A stretch of DNA of 64,000 bases from Bacilli bacterium (GCA_900770925.1 CAAGLY010000016.1:1-64000); one strand, 5' to 3'. Shown: positions 32,689 through 41,710, numbered from the stretch's first letter. Notes: generated from the sequence alone by a model not told the origin. Numbers and translations are program-made.

Positions 32689-33192
32689 TTACTTGGCCTC
32701 CTTATTTTTCAGCGTGACGAAGACATGCGACCAGCGTTTGATCAAGCCGGAAGCAGAACCCTTTGCACGGGGAAGCCTGCGTTTAAGCTTGACGGCATCG
32801 TTAGCAGTGATGCTGGCGATGTAGAGGGTATCAGGATTCCTCTTGAAGTTGTTGACGGCGTTAGCCTCAGCGGACTGAATGAGTTTCTTGATATCCCGGG
32901 CGCACCTCTTCGGGCAGTTGTCTAAGATGGCATAGGCAGTGTCGAGGTCCTTGCCGCGGACAAGGTCAATGACTAAGCGGACTTTGCGGGGAGTGACGCC
33001 ATAGTTGATGAGCTTGGCAGAAGCTTCGGTAGCCTTCGGGGCTTCCTTGACTTCTTCCTTCTTCTCTTCTTTGGCAGTTTCCTTGACCGCTTTAGCCTTA
33101 GTGGCCTTAACAGCAGTTTTCTTCGGAGCAGCTTTCTTGCTCTTCGGAGCTTTTTCTTCAGCAGTTACGGTTTTCTTTTCTTCAGTAGCCAT
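32689..33192 (-). CDS. rplV: 50S ribosomal protein L22 with long Lys/Ala-rich N-terminal tail
   Basis: L22 lines the exit tunnel through its beta hairpin. The conserved core begins near residue 57 (SAKLINYGVTPRKVRLVIDL) and ends RWSHVFVTLKN. The first 56 residues are an Ala/Lys/Glu-rich tail (starts MATEEKK), making 167 residues against about 110 usual. The tail is of a kind seen in some Mollicutes-related L22 proteins. Confidence 0.96.
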   Translation of the reverse strand: MATEEKKTVTAEEKAPKSKKAAPKKTAVKATKAKAVKETAKEEKKEEVKEAPKATEASAKLINYGVTPRKVRLVIDLVRGKDLDTAYAILDNCPKRCARDIKKLIQSAEANAVNNFKRNPDTLYIASITANDAVKLKRRLPRAKGSASGLIKRWSHVFVTLKNKEAK

Positions 33193-33203
33193 AATTGATC
33201 TCC

Positions 33204-33497
33204 TTACTTGGCGGCCTTCGTCGTGGCATCGGCGTCATCGCCGGAACGGTGATGGGTGAAGGTACGGGTGAAGACGAATTCGCCTAACTTATGGCCGACC
33301 CTGTCTTCGGTGATGTAGACCGGAACAAACGCATGTCCGTTATGGACAGAAAGAGTATGTCCGATGAAATCAGGGAAGATGGCGGAACGGCGAGACCAGG
33401 TCTTGATGACCTCTTTCTTGCCGGCTTTGTTCTGCTCCTGGATCTTTTTGAGGAGCTTAGGATCGCAATACGGTCCTTTCTTTAAACTACGAGACAT
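33204..33497 (-). CDS. rpsS: 30S ribosomal protein S19
   Basis: S19 lies in the 30S head next to S13. The 97 residues start MSRSLKKGPYCDPKLLKKIQ and hold KTWSRRSAIFPDFIGHTLSV and HNGHAFVPVYITEDRVGHKL. Length is normal, with a short Ala/Asp tail. Confidence 0.97.
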   Translation of the reverse strand: MSRSLKKGPYCDPKLLKKIQEQNKAGKKEVIKTWSRRSAIFPDFIGHTLSVHNGHAFVPVYITEDRVGHKLGEFVFTRTFTHHRSGDDADATTKAAK

Positions 33498-33516
33498 GAT
33501 GAATCACTCCTCCTAT

Positions 33517-34347
33517 TTACTTGCCATTGCGGCGACGGACAATCAGACGATTGCTCGGTTTCTTCTTAGCACGGGTCTTGACACCCCTTAAGCGGCGACC
33601 CCACGGAGAACGCGGAGCATCGTAGCCGACAGGGCACTTACCCTCACCACCGCCATGCGGATGGTCGTTCGGGTTCCTTGCAGAACCACGGACAGTCGGA
33701 CGCTCGCCGAGCCAACGGGTACGGCCGGCTTTTCCTAAGCTGACCAGGTTGAAGTCTTCATTACCGACCATGCCGATAGTAGCACGGCAGGTAGACCTGA
33801 ACTTACGGACTTCGCCGGAAGCAAGACGTAAAGTGACATACTTGCCTTCACGGCCTAAGATCTGTGCGCCAGTACCGGCAGCACGGCAGACCTGTCCGCC
33901 TTTGCCAGGCTCAAGCTCGACGTTGTGAACCCTGAGACCTTCGGGGATATTTCCGAGTTCCCTGCAGTTTCCGGTTTCAATCTCGCCGATCTTACCATCG
34001 GTAACAGTGGCACCGACAGCTAAGCCTTTCGGGCAGATAATGTAACGTTTCTTTCCGTTTTCGTTCTGGATAAGAGCGATACGGCAGTTACGGTTCGGAT
34101 CGTATTCGATAGCTAAGACAGTAGCCTTAGCTTCTCCGGAACGCTTGAAGTCGACTAAACGGTACCTGCGTTTGTTTCCGCCGCCGATGTGACGGCAGGT
34201 GATGTAACCCTGATTGTTGCGTCCGCCGGTCTTCTTTAAGGGGCGGAGTAAAGCTTTTTCAGGAGTCTGTTTGGTGATATCCTTCGTGGAAAGGGTAGAT
34301 AAATTACGCCTTCCAGGAGTCACCGGATGATATGATTTGATTGCCAT
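33517..34347 (-). CDS. rplB: 50S ribosomal protein L2
   Basis: L2 is needed for subunit joining and peptidyl transfer. The 276 residues include GGRNNQGYITCRHIGGGNKR, and the C-terminal NPNDHPHGGGEGKCPVGYDA region, whose His is the residue implicated in activity. The end is KKPSNRLIVRRRNGK. Length is normal. Confidence 0.97.
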   Translation of the reverse strand: MAIKSYHPVTPGRRNLSTLSTKDITKQTPEKALLRPLKKTGGRNNQGYITCRHIGGGNKRRYRLVDFKRSGEAKATVLAIEYDPNRNCRIALIQNENGKKRYIICPKGLAVGATVTDGKIGEIETGNCRELGNIPEGLRVHNVELEPGKGGQVCRAAGTGAQILGREGKYVTLRLASGEVRKFRSTCRATIGMVGNEDFNLVSLGKAGRTRWLGERPTVRGSARNPNDHPHGGGEGKCPVGYDAPRSPWGRRLRGVKTRAKKKPSNRLIVRRRNGK

Positions 34348-34372
34348 AGTAATCTCCTATAATTTGCTTTCC

Positions 34373-34762
34373 TTATTTTTCATCCGTTTCGTTAGCCTGC
34401 TGTTCTTCGTTGGCAACGGCAGCAGTGATCTTTCCTAAATCGAAGGAAGAATCGAAACGGACAATGGCTTTCTTATACTGCGGAAGGTAGCCAGAGAAAC
34501 GTCCGACACGGCGGATCTTGCGCTGAAGATTCCTGGTGTTGACGCTCTTAACCTTGGCAGAGAAGATGGCCTGAACAGCAGCCTTGATTTCAAGCTTAGT
34601 AGCTTTCTTGTCGACTGCGAAGACAAGGGCATTTTCTTCCGAACGGAGACGCTGAGTCTCTTCGGTGACAATCCTGTGCTTGATGACGGAATAGTCCTTG
34701 ATGATGGCCGGACGGGTAACGAATTCCGGGGCGGCCTCAACGGCTTTCTTTTCTTCTGCCAT
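34373..34762 (-). CDS. rplW: 50S ribosomal protein L23
   Basis: L23 lies at the tunnel exit, the docking site for trigger factor and SRP. The core (about 20-112) includes KDYSVIKHRIVTEETQRL, VDKKATKLEIKAAVQAIFSA and KVKSVNTRNLQRK. It begins MAEEKKAVEA and ends in an acidic/Gln-rich tail, for a total of 129 residues (about 95 usual). Confidence 0.95.
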   Translation of the reverse strand: MAEEKKAVEAAPEFVTRPAIIKDYSVIKHRIVTEETQRLRSEENALVFAVDKKATKLEIKAAVQAIFSAKVKSVNTRNLQRKIRRVGRFSGYLPQYKKAIVRFDSSFDLGKITAAVANEEQQANETDEK

Positions 34763-35415
34763 TATTTAGCTTCCTCCTCATGTTCATCTTCGAGGGGAGC
34801 CGGAATAGCATCCTTGACGAAGATGACCTTGTTTGCGTTAAGGACATCATAGACTGAGACATTGTCAGCGAAAACGGCCTTAACATTGGCAAGGTTGGCA
34901 CTGGCGCGGAGCAGGTTGACATCGTCATCTGCTAAGACCAGTAAGTTCTTCTTTTCGTCAGCTTTGATTGCCTTAAGAGCAAGGGCGAAGTCCTTGGTCT
35001 TCCTAGACGGGCATTTCTCCCCGGTTAAGACGATGACGTTTCCGCCCTGGGCCTTCTCGGTAAGGACCGAGGTGAAGGCAATGTAGTGTTCCTTCTTGTT
35101 CCTCTTAAGGTCATGATTCTGCTGACCATTAGGAGCGAAGACAACACCGCCATGACGCCAGACCGGAGAGTTAGTGGTTCCGGCACGGGCACGGCCAGTA
35201 CCCTTCTGACGCCACGGTTTGCGGTTAGAACCATGGACAATGTCACGGGTTAAGGTGTGTGCGGTATCGACACGGCGTGCAGCTAAATCGACGCGGACAG
35301 CACGCTGAACGGAATATTCATTGATTTCCGTATTGAAGAGGTCTGCGGGAAGGACGACTTCTCCGACCTTCTTGCCCGAATAATCGAGGACCGGGCTTTT
35401 CATTTCGTTAGCCAT
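34762..35415 (-). CDS. rplD: 50S ribosomal protein L4
   Basis: L4 reaches into the exit tunnel and, in several bacteria, represses its own S10 operon. The 217 residues hold LAARRVDTAHTLTRDIVHGS, KPWRQKGTGRARAGTTNSP and GGVVFAPNGQ (the tunnel loop), and end with a Glu-rich tail. It overlaps rplW by one base. Confidence 0.96.
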   Translation of the reverse strand: MANEMKSPVLDYSGKKVGEVVLPADLFNTEINEYSVQRAVRVDLAARRVDTAHTLTRDIVHGSNRKPWRQKGTGRARAGTTNSPVWRHGGVVFAPNGQQNHDLKRNKKEHYIAFTSVLTEKAQGGNVIVLTGEKCPSRKTKDFALALKAIKADEKKNLLVLADDDVNLLRASANLANVKAVFADNVSVYDVLNANKVIFVKDAIPAPLEDEHEEEAK

Positions 35416-35434
35416 TTGTAATCTCCTCCACGCT

Positions 35435-36226
35435 TTACTTCTTCATCCTAGCCTTGGAGTTCTTCCTCGGGTTGAGCTTCTTCTTCGGCGTCTTAGCTTC
35501 GATTTCAGCTAAACGTTTCGCTTCGGCAGCCTCAAGCTGAGCAATCGTCTCCTTGGTGTAATCGACAACCGGAGTAAGTTCCGGCTTCTTGACGTTATTG
35601 CGGATGGCAGAACGGATCTTGATGATTGAGAGCTTCTGACCAGCAACCGATCCCTTGATGAGGATGCAGTTCTTCTCCGGATAGACAGCAACGACCGGTA
35701 AGTCTAAGACGGTGCGAACCTTCGGTCCCCAATGTCCGGACATCTTCTTGCCGGCATGGACACGGTTGTTGCAGCGTCCGTTGGTGGCTAAGGAGCCGAT
35801 CTGACGATGATAGCCAGAGCCATGTCCCTTAGGACCGATTGTGCCATGGTAACGTTTGATGGTGCCGACATATCCGTGACCCTTGCTTAAGCCAGTGACG
35901 TCGACCCTGTCGCCAGCCTGGAAGAGGGAGCAGTCTAAGGAAGTACCGACTTCATACTTTCCGTAGATTTCATCGCCTTCGAGCTCGCGGACAACGTACT
36001 TCGGAGCGGTATTTGCCTTCTTGGCAATTCCGAGTTCGCATTTGTTGGCCCGTTTTTCTTTCTTGTCTTCGTAGCCAACCTGAAGTGCCTCATATCCGTC
36101 TTTTTCTTTGGTCTTGACCTGTAAGACGACGTTGGGGAGCACTTCGACAACAGTAACCGGATAATGGGAGCCGTCTTCAGCGAAGACGGAGGTCATTCCG
36201 ATTTTGCGTCCGATAATGGATTTCAT
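35435..36226 (-). CDS. rplC: 50S ribosomal protein L3 with C-terminal extension
   Basis: L3 starts 50S assembly and reaches the peptidyl transferase centre. The core holds MKSIIGRKIGMTSVFAEDGS, GLSKGHGYVGTIKRYHG, and HRQIGSLATNGRCNNRVHAG (with the Gln that is methylated by PrmB in enterobacteria). The last 55 residues are a Lys/Ala/Glu-rich extension, giving 263 residues against about 210. Confidence 0.96.
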   Translation of the reverse strand: MKSIIGRKIGMTSVFAEDGSHYPVTVVEVLPNVVLQVKTKEKDGYEALQVGYEDKKEKRANKCELGIAKKANTAPKYVVRELEGDEIYGKYEVGTSLDCSLFQAGDRVDVTGLSKGHGYVGTIKRYHGTIGPKGHGSGYHRQIGSLATNGRCNNRVHAGKKMSGHWGPKVRTVLDLPVVAVYPEKNCILIKGSVAGQKLSIIKIRSAIRNNVKKPELTPVVDYTKETIAQLEAAEAKRLAEIEAKTPKKKLNPRKNSKARMKK

Positions 36227-36244
36227 AAACTGTGCCTAACCTCC

Positions 36245-36556
36245 TTACAACTTGATTTCAACATCGACGCCGGCAGGAAGGTCGAGATTCTTGAGAATGT
36301 CGATGGTCTGCTTAGTCGGCTGGTTGATATCAATCAAACGTTTGTGCGTCCGGATTTCGAACTGTTCGCGGGAATCCTTATCCGTGAACGGGGAACGCAG
36401 AATAGTGAAGACTTTCTTTTCGGTAGGAAGCGGAATAGGTCCGACAACCTGAGCGCCAGTCTTCTTGGCGGCTTCGACGATCTTCTTGACCGCCTCGTCT
36501 AAGGTCTTGTGATCATAACCTTTGAGACGAACTCTGATGGATTTTGTTTCTGCCAT
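36245..36556 (-). CDS. rpsJ: 30S ribosomal protein S10
   Basis: S10 lies in the 30S head and is also NusE of antitermination complexes. The 103 residues hold IRVRLKGYDHKTLDEAVKKI, RSPFTDKDSREQFEIRTHKR and the end DLPAGVDVEIKL. It is the first gene of the operon. GGAGG lies 6 nt before the ATG, at the end of a leader of about 130 nt. Confidence 0.97.
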   Translation of the reverse strand: MAETKSIRVRLKGYDHKTLDEAVKKIVEAAKKTGAQVVGPIPLPTEKKVFTILRSPFTDKDSREQFEIRTHKRLIDINQPTKQTIDILKNLDLPAGVDVEIKL

Positions 36557-36685
36557 TTGTTAACCTCCTTTACCCAAGATCTGTGTATGGGCATCCGTTC
36601 GGTATGAATAACCTGAAACGTTGACAACCGCTGTCGGCGTTTCAGCAACTTCACACGTCAATACGGGCTGAAATGGCATTCAGCG
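36557..36685 (-). promoter_or_regulatory. Structured leader of the S10 ribosomal operon
   Basis: The untranslated leader (about 129 nt) has a 5' hairpin (CTGAA/TTCAG within 36668-36683) and a longer one at 36613-36645. In the longer one an 8-bp perfect outer stem (CTGAAACG/CGTTTCAG) encloses an inner GACA/TGTC stem. Leaders of this operon are autoregulatory targets of L4 in other bacteria; whether this one is an L4 site is an inference. Both hairpins contain the same CTGAA/TTCAG pairing, so they could also pair with each other in an alternative fold. Confidence 0.55.
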
Positions 36686-36691
36686 TTGATA

Positions 36692-36720
36692 ATTTTACAC
36701 TCTTCAGGTGGATGAGTCAA
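36692..36720 (-). promoter_or_regulatory. Promoter of the S10 ribosomal operon
   Basis: On the minus strand, TTGACT (36715-36720) and TAAAAT (36692-36697) are separated by 17 bp, with an A/T-rich upstream region that can act as an UP element. Further upstream, at 36772-36781, is a run of alternating CG. The 308-base gap 36557-36864 holds this promoter, the leader and the upstream region of the next gene. Confidence 0.85.
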
Positions 36721-36864
36721 CAGAAATTTTGAATATTTTTTCTGTTTTGTTCATTATTATATATTATTGTTCGCGCGCGCGTAATCTATTGACAACTCTC
36801 TAAGGCGTTTCCAAGCGAAATCTTATTTTTCTTTTTTTCCCTTTACCGATATACTAAACGTGCT

Positions 36865-37959
36865 ATGAAATTAAATTTAACGCCAGAAATTGTCGATTAC
36901 CTGAATTCCCTTATTGATCAGAAGAATCTCAATAGGGCAGCTTCCGACTTGCTTAACGACTATCTGAATAACCATTATGACGATAGGGATGAAGAACTCC
37001 TCTCTCTTTCCGGAAAGAAGGAAGAAGGAGAGAAGAAAGCCTTTGAGAACGCCTTCTTCTCCCTGCTAGACGAAAACAAGGATGACTATAAGGAAATCAT
37101 TGCCTCCTGCAAGACAGGTTCCTTTGATTTGCTCGATGAGAACGAATACAGGAGCAATCCTTATTACCAGCATGTCTCTTTCCGTCCGAAGAGGATCAAG
37201 AATTATAGGCTGACCTATAATCACTTTGCACCCTATGAGGGCTTTGTCTACAACGAAAGGAACACAGATAAGGACAGCTTCTATAGCGAGATTACCCCTC
37301 TTGGCTACTTCCATCACGAGTTCTCCTACCCGGTATTAAGGAAGAAGGATAGGGTCTGGAGGAGCATCATCCCACATGAAATCAACACGAGGAAAGAAGC
37401 CATCAAAGAAGCAGAAGGAAGCATCGTTACCTTCGGATTAGGACTTGGCTATTTTGCCTACAGGACAAGGCTGAAAGAAGAAGTCAGCCATGTCACTGTC
37501 GTAGATAAGGATAAGGAAATCATCAGTCTCTTCACCGCCGAACTGCTTCCCTCATTCCCAAGTAAGGAAAAGCTCGATATTGTCAAAGACGACTGCTTCG
37601 CCTATCTGAAAAAGAGGAAGGAAACCCCAAGTCTTGTCTTTGTCGACATCTACCATCAGGCAGAAGACGCTCTCCCCATCTATAGGAAGAGGAAGCCAAG
37701 GGAAAAGAACCATCCCGGCGTAAAGTTCCTTTACTGGATCGAAAAGGACATCTTAGTCCTTCTCCGCCGCTATGTCCTCACTATCTTAGAGGAAGCCAGT
37801 ATCGGATACACCTTAAAAGACTACCAGAATCCGACAAACGAAGAAGAGAAGATTCTCCTTGCTCTCCGGAGCAAGAGGGAAAACAGGAACTTCGGAAAGA
37901 AAGAGGAGCTTGAAGAACTTCTCTCCGATTCCGGATTAAGAAAGTTAGCTTCCCTGTAA
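36865..37959 (+). CDS. SAM-dependent methyltransferase-fold protein (spermidine-synthase-like), function unknown
   Basis: A 364-residue protein. The central region (about 183-260) has a Rossmann methyltransferase core: IVTFGLGLGYFAYRT is the SAM-binding loop, VTVVDKDKEI the acidic strand end, and LVFVDIYH the later strand. The first 130 residues are helical and charged; the C-terminal 100 are helical. The substrate is unknown. The ATG lies 9 nt after TATACT (36850-36855) with no Shine-Dalgarno, indicating a leaderless message. It converges on mscS at a shared terminator. Confidence 0.72.
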   Translation: MKLNLTPEIVDYLNSLIDQKNLNRAASDLLNDYLNNHYDDRDEELLSLSGKKEEGEKKAFENAFFSLLDENKDDYKEIIASCKTGSFDLLDENEYRSNPYYQHVSFRPKRIKNYRLTYNHFAPYEGFVYNERNTDKDSFYSEITPLGYFHHEFSYPVLRKKDRVWRSIIPHEINTRKEAIKEAEGSIVTFGLGLGYFAYRTRLKEEVSHVTVVDKDKEIISLFTAELLPSFPSKEKLDIVKDDCFAYLKKRKETPSLVFVDIYHQAEDALPIYRKRKPREKNHPGVKFLYWIEKDILVLLRRYVLTILEEASIGYTLKDYQNPTNEEEKILLALRSKRENRNFGKKEELEELLSDSGLRKLASL

Positions 37960-37964
37960 AACAG

Positions 37965-38007
37965 AAAAGGACTGCTCCTAGGCATTTGCCAAAGGGCAGT
38001 CCTTTTT
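37965..38007. terminator. Bidirectional terminator between methyltransferase and mscS
   Basis: AAAAGGACTGC (37965-37975) pairs with GCAGTCCTTTT (37996-38006), with T and A tracts on the two sides. It can end both converging transcripts. Confidence 0.9.
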
Positions 38008-38018
38008 CAGAATAGATT

Positions 38019-39014
38019 TTACTTTTCCTGAGTAGGTAGTCTATTGTTTCCTGAAGGAGAAGCCCTCTGCGGCTCCTCATAGTTTTCAATCGTGAAGTGG
38101 CGGACTGGAATCTGAATGCCCTGTTCACGGAAGGCAATGAGAATTTTCTCCCGGAAGTTAAGATAGACATCCCAGTAATCTTTGTTTTCAATGTACGCAC
38201 GGACAGAAAAGTTGATATAGTACTCAGCAAAGTCAGTCAGATAGGCACTCGGCTTAGGTTCTTTCAGAACGCGGGGATCTTTGGAAAGAACATCTAGGAT
38301 AACCTGCTTGCAATTCTCGGTATCTGTCTGATAATCCACGCCGATATCGACCACCCTACGACGGACAGGATTTCGGGAGTAATTCGTAATGACGCCCTTC
38401 CTAAGCTGATCGTTCGGAATGACCACATGCTGGCCGTTGACCGTATCAAGGGTTGTTGCCCTCACCCCGACAGAGGTAACCGTTCCCTCCGCAGTAGAAT
38501 CACCCTGGACAAGAATATAGTCTCCGGTACGGAAGTGCTTGGATTTCAGCAGGATAACACCGGATGCACAGGCAGAGATGATGTTCTGCAGGGAAAGGCC
38601 GATGGCAACCGTTCCGGCAGACAGAATCTGAGCCAAGGAACTGACATCGACTTTCAGAATGCGAAGAACAACGAAGGCAAGAATCAAGTTAAGGACAATA
38701 TTGATGATTGCAATCGTAAAGGAACGGACAGAAACATCCACGCCCCTCTTGTTCTTCGCCCCCGTTGCCGCTTTGATTATCCGCCTGATCAATTTAATCA
38801 GATAATGGCAGATAACCAATATCGCAATTGCGAGGACTAAACGGGTAATCCTGTTCCTTCCGCTTGTGTCTGCTTTCCAAAACCAGTCCTTAATATTGTT
38901 GCCGCTGCTCTTGAGCCAGCTGACAAACCCCTTCCAGTTATTAGAAGAGCTTTTTCCGTCTGAAGAAACCGATTCTGCCCTCCTGGAAATAGGCTTAAAT
39001 AATGAAATGTCCAT
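38019..39014 (-). CDS. mscS: Small-conductance mechanosensitive channel (MscS family)
   Basis: Releases solutes on osmotic downshock. The 331 residues have a hydrophilic N-terminus of about 50 residues, then membrane helices near 55-80 and 100-125, and the pore helix TM3 (SSLAQILSAGTVAIGLSLQN, about 128-147). After it come FRTGDYILVQGDSTAEGTVT and RATTLDTVNGQHVVIPND of the MscS beta domain, and a soluble cage. GAAAGAG precedes the start. The 196 nt upstream are A/T-rich with no other gene seen. Confidence 0.93.
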   Translation of the reverse strand: MDISLFKPISRRAESVSSDGKSSSNNWKGFVSWLKSSGNNIKDWFWKADTSGRNRITRLVLAIAILVICHYLIKLIRRIIKAATGAKNKRGVDVSVRSFTIAIINIVLNLILAFVVLRILKVDVSSLAQILSAGTVAIGLSLQNIISACASGVILLKSKHFRTGDYILVQGDSTAEGTVTSVGVRATTLDTVNGQHVVIPNDQLRKGVITNYSRNPVRRRVVDIGVDYQTDTENCKQVILDVLSKDPRVLKEPKPSAYLTDFAEYYINFSVRAYIENKDYWDVYLNFREKILIAFREQGIQIPVRHFTIENYEEPQRASPSGNNRLPTQEK

Positions 39015-39210
39015 CTAAATCTCTTTCTTTTTTTCTATGCATTTATTTAAACACTTTTGCAGAGAGATAACAAACCCGAAAACAAAAAGAGGAAAAGAAA
39101 TAGCAAAAACAAAAGAAAAAATAAAGCAGATAGTTTGCCAAGGGGCTGAAGGAATATCCGAAACTCTATTTAAAACAATAAAGATTGCTCTTTATGTAAC
39201 TCTTTTGTTT

Positions 39211-40032
39211 TCATTTTGTTTTCTGGTTTGTGACAGATGCAGAAAGTTCAGTCAGCTTTCCGAGGTTTTCTACTTTAAGCCCTTTAATCAGATCATACTT
39301 CAGGCCATACTGTTTCCGCTTCAGATAACGATAATATAAAAACACAGCAAGAATAATCACGCCAAGCATTAACAGGAAAGCAAGGAAAACCAATAGCCAC
39401 CTCCACCAGGAGAAGGACTTGTAATCAAAGTAATCTGTTCCGAGAATGCAGCAGCAGAGGACACCGACAGAGCGGAAGATTAACGCCATGACAAAGTTAT
39501 AGCCGAAGGAGATATCGCTCCTGCCACAGACAAAAGACCTCGTATCATCAGGGAAGAAAGGGAAAAGATAGACGAAAGGAAGGGCAGGCTTTCCGCCGAT
39601 ATTCAGAATAGTCTTTGCTTTCTGATAGTCTTCTTCCCCGATGATCCAGCCGATGGCTTTTTTACCGATGGTCCGTCCGACAAAGAAGAGAACTATGGTT
39701 GTCAGCCTGACCGAGGCATCGCAGAGAAGAAAAGCCTTCAGCCTTCCTAAAGGTGTCTTATCGTTCAGCCTCCTATTGGCTAAGGTGATAAAGAAAATGG
39801 AGGAGATTCCCGGAATCAGATTGATAATCGGAGAGAGGACCAGATAAAGGAAACAGCCTAAAGCCAAGTTATCCTTTGTCCATTTCTGGATTTCTTCCCT
39901 GAACTTTGTCTTTCCTCCGAGCAGGGAAAAGACATAATAGCCAAGAAGGAGAAGCCCGCCTAGGACTAATAGGATTGTCAGGAATCGGAGAAGCCTTTTG
40001 ATCCACTTCCGGTTTAATGATGTTCTGTTCAT
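39211..40032 (-). CDS. TVP38/TMEM64-family (VTT domain) membrane protein
   Basis: A 273-residue membrane protein with about six hydrophobic segments. The central LPFVYLFPFFPDDTRSFVCG and FGYNFVMALIFRSVG match the VTT (SNARE-associated/DedA-like) core with re-entrant loops; relatives act in lipid scrambling or transport. The ATG lies 9 nt after an extended -10 (TGC-TAAAAT, 40042-40050), with no Shine-Dalgarno: another leaderless candidate. The basic C-terminus ends in a Lys-rich tail. Confidence 0.8.
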   Translation of the reverse strand: MNRTSLNRKWIKRLLRFLTILLVLGGLLLLGYYVFSLLGGKTKFREEIQKWTKDNLALGCFLYLVLSPIINLIPGISSIFFITLANRRLNDKTPLGRLKAFLLCDASVRLTTIVLFFVGRTIGKKAIGWIIGEEDYQKAKTILNIGGKPALPFVYLFPFFPDDTRSFVCGRSDISFGYNFVMALIFRSVGVLCCCILGTDYFDYKSFSWWRWLLVFLAFLLMLGVIILAVFLYYRYLKRKQYGLKYDLIKGLKVENLGKLTELSASVTNQKTK

Positions 40033-40243
40033 ACTAAAATGATTTTAGCATAGATTAAACAGCAAAGTCCGATTGTGTCTTTTCAAATAAGCGTACCCTT
40101 CTGAAAAAGAGTTGTTAAAAGAAGAAAAATCTTTTTCTAACGGTTGTTTTCCGTCAAAAAGCAGAAAAAAGAAACCCGATTGTGGAAGAAAATCTTTTCC
40201 TGCCTTATAATAGAAAAGCGATTAACAGAAAGGAATTACCCCC

Positions 40244-41710
40244 ATGTCCAATTACGATGTCATCATTATCGGAGCAGGCGTGACAGGAACCGGTATCGCT
40301 AGGGAACTTAGCAAGTACCAGCTCAAGACGCTTCTGCTAGACAAAGAGAACGATGTTTCTAGGCAGACAAGCAAAGCCAATTCCGGTATTGTCCATGCCG
40401 GATACGATCCGCTTCCCGGCACAAAGAGGGCAAGACTCAATGTTCTCGGCTGCCAGATAATCCATGATTTAGCTCCAGTTAGGAACTATCACTATCAGAA
40501 TATCGGATCTTTAGTGGTAGGAAGCACTTTAGAAGATCACGAAAAAATCAACGAACTATACGAGCGTGGATTACAAAACAGAGTTCCCGGCAGGAAGCTA
40601 TTTAAGACAGCCGCGGAAGTCCATAAGAGGGAGCCGAATCTTGCAAAAGAAATCGACTATGCGCTCTATGCTCCTAGCTGCGGTGTAGTCTATCCCTGGG
40701 AATTAGTCTTGGCCAGGGGAAACACTGCCGTCAAAAACGGTGTCGTTTTCTCACGTGATTCTAAAGTGTTAGATATTACTAAAGATGAAGACGGGATCTT
40801 CCATGTCAGCACCAGCAAAGGGGAATTTCTATCTAAAGCAGTTATCAATGCAGCTGGTCTTTATGCCGATGAGATTTATAGAATGGTCTTAAAGGATAAA
40901 GCAGAAGATGCTTTTGAGATAACTCCCGTAAGAGGTGAATATTATCTGCTTGACAAAGAAGAAGGCGATTTCGTCAAACATGTCATCTTCCAGACACCAA
41001 CCAGCCTTGGAAAAGGCGTCTTAGTCTCCCCGACTGCAACTGGTAATTTGATTGTCGGGCCGGATGCCAACGAACATATCGACGGTAAGAATGACCTCGG
41101 AAACACTTCCGATGCCTTAAGTTATATCCGTACAAGGTCTACCCGTTCCGTTCCTAATGTCAACTTCCGGAATAATATCCGGAACTTTGCCGGAAACCGC
41201 CCGACAATCAAAGGAAGAGAAGACTTCCTTATCGAAGAGTCCCCTTTAGTCAAAGGCTTCATCAACTTTGCCGGCATCAAGTCTCCGGGCTTGACTAGCG
41301 GGCCTGCTAGGGGAAGGGAAGCTGTCTCTATCCTCACCGAAAGGGGATTTGAATTCGAAAAGAAGAAAGACTTCTCCTACTTCCGCCTTCCTGGCTATTT
41401 CAGCGAGAAATCGCTTAAGGAAAAAGAAGAACTGATTGAAAAGAATCCGTTATACGGACAGAGGATATGCCGCTGTGAAACAGTTCCGGAAGGTCAGATT
41501 CTCGACACCTTCTCCTGGCCGATTCCTCCTTGCAGCATCGATGGAATCAAGCGCCGGACTAACGCCGGCATGGGACGCTGCCAGGGCGGTTTCTGCGGTC
41601 CGAAGGTCTTCGATATTCTCTTGAATAACCTCCATGTCCCCTTCGATGAGATCTACCAGGACAAGACCGGAAGCCAAGTCGTTGTCGAGCAGACCAAGGA
41701 GGAAAAGTAG
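40244..41710 (+). CDS. FAD-dependent glycerol-3-phosphate dehydrogenase-like oxidoreductase with BFD 2Fe-2S domain
   Basis: A 488-residue flavoprotein of the GlpA/L2HGDH group. IIIGAGVTGTGIARELSKY (about 6-24) binds FAD and TSKANSGIVHAGYD is a family marker. Near residue 410-460 a BFD-like domain has cysteines in RICRCETV and RCQGGFCGP for a 2Fe-2S cluster. It probably oxidises glycerol-3-phosphate or a related alpha-hydroxy acid, passing electrons to the next gene product. AAAGGA lies 9 nt upstream of the ATG; a TATAAT is at 40206-40211. It leads a three-gene operon with one base between it and the next gene. Confidence 0.88.
   Translation: MSNYDVIIIGAGVTGTGIARELSKYQLKTLLLDKENDVSRQTSKANSGIVHAGYDPLPGTKRARLNVLGCQIIHDLAPVRNYHYQNIGSLVVGSTLEDHEKINELYERGLQNRVPGRKLFKTAAEVHKREPNLAKEIDYALYAPSCGVVYPWELVLARGNTAVKNGVVFSRDSKVLDITKDEDGIFHVSTSKGEFLSKAVINAAGLYADEIYRMVLKDKAEDAFEITPVRGEYYLLDKEEGDFVKHVIFQTPTSLGKGVLVSPTATGNLIVGPDANEHIDGKNDLGNTSDALSYIRTRSTRSVPNVNFRNNIRNFAGNRPTIKGREDFLIEESPLVKGFINFAGIKSPGLTSGPARGREAVSILTERGFEFEKKKDFSYFRLPGYFSEKSLKEKEELIEKNPLYGQRICRCETVPEGQILDTFSWPIPPCSIDGIKRRTNAGMGRCQGGFCGPKVFDILLNNLHVPFDEIYQDKTGSQVVVEQTKEEK

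Noticed and set aside
39037..39339. Plus-strand frame in the gap between mscS and the TVP38-like gene
   Set aside because: Runs into the TVP38-like gene on the opposite strand, has no ribosome-binding site, and its translation is low-complexity Lys-rich.
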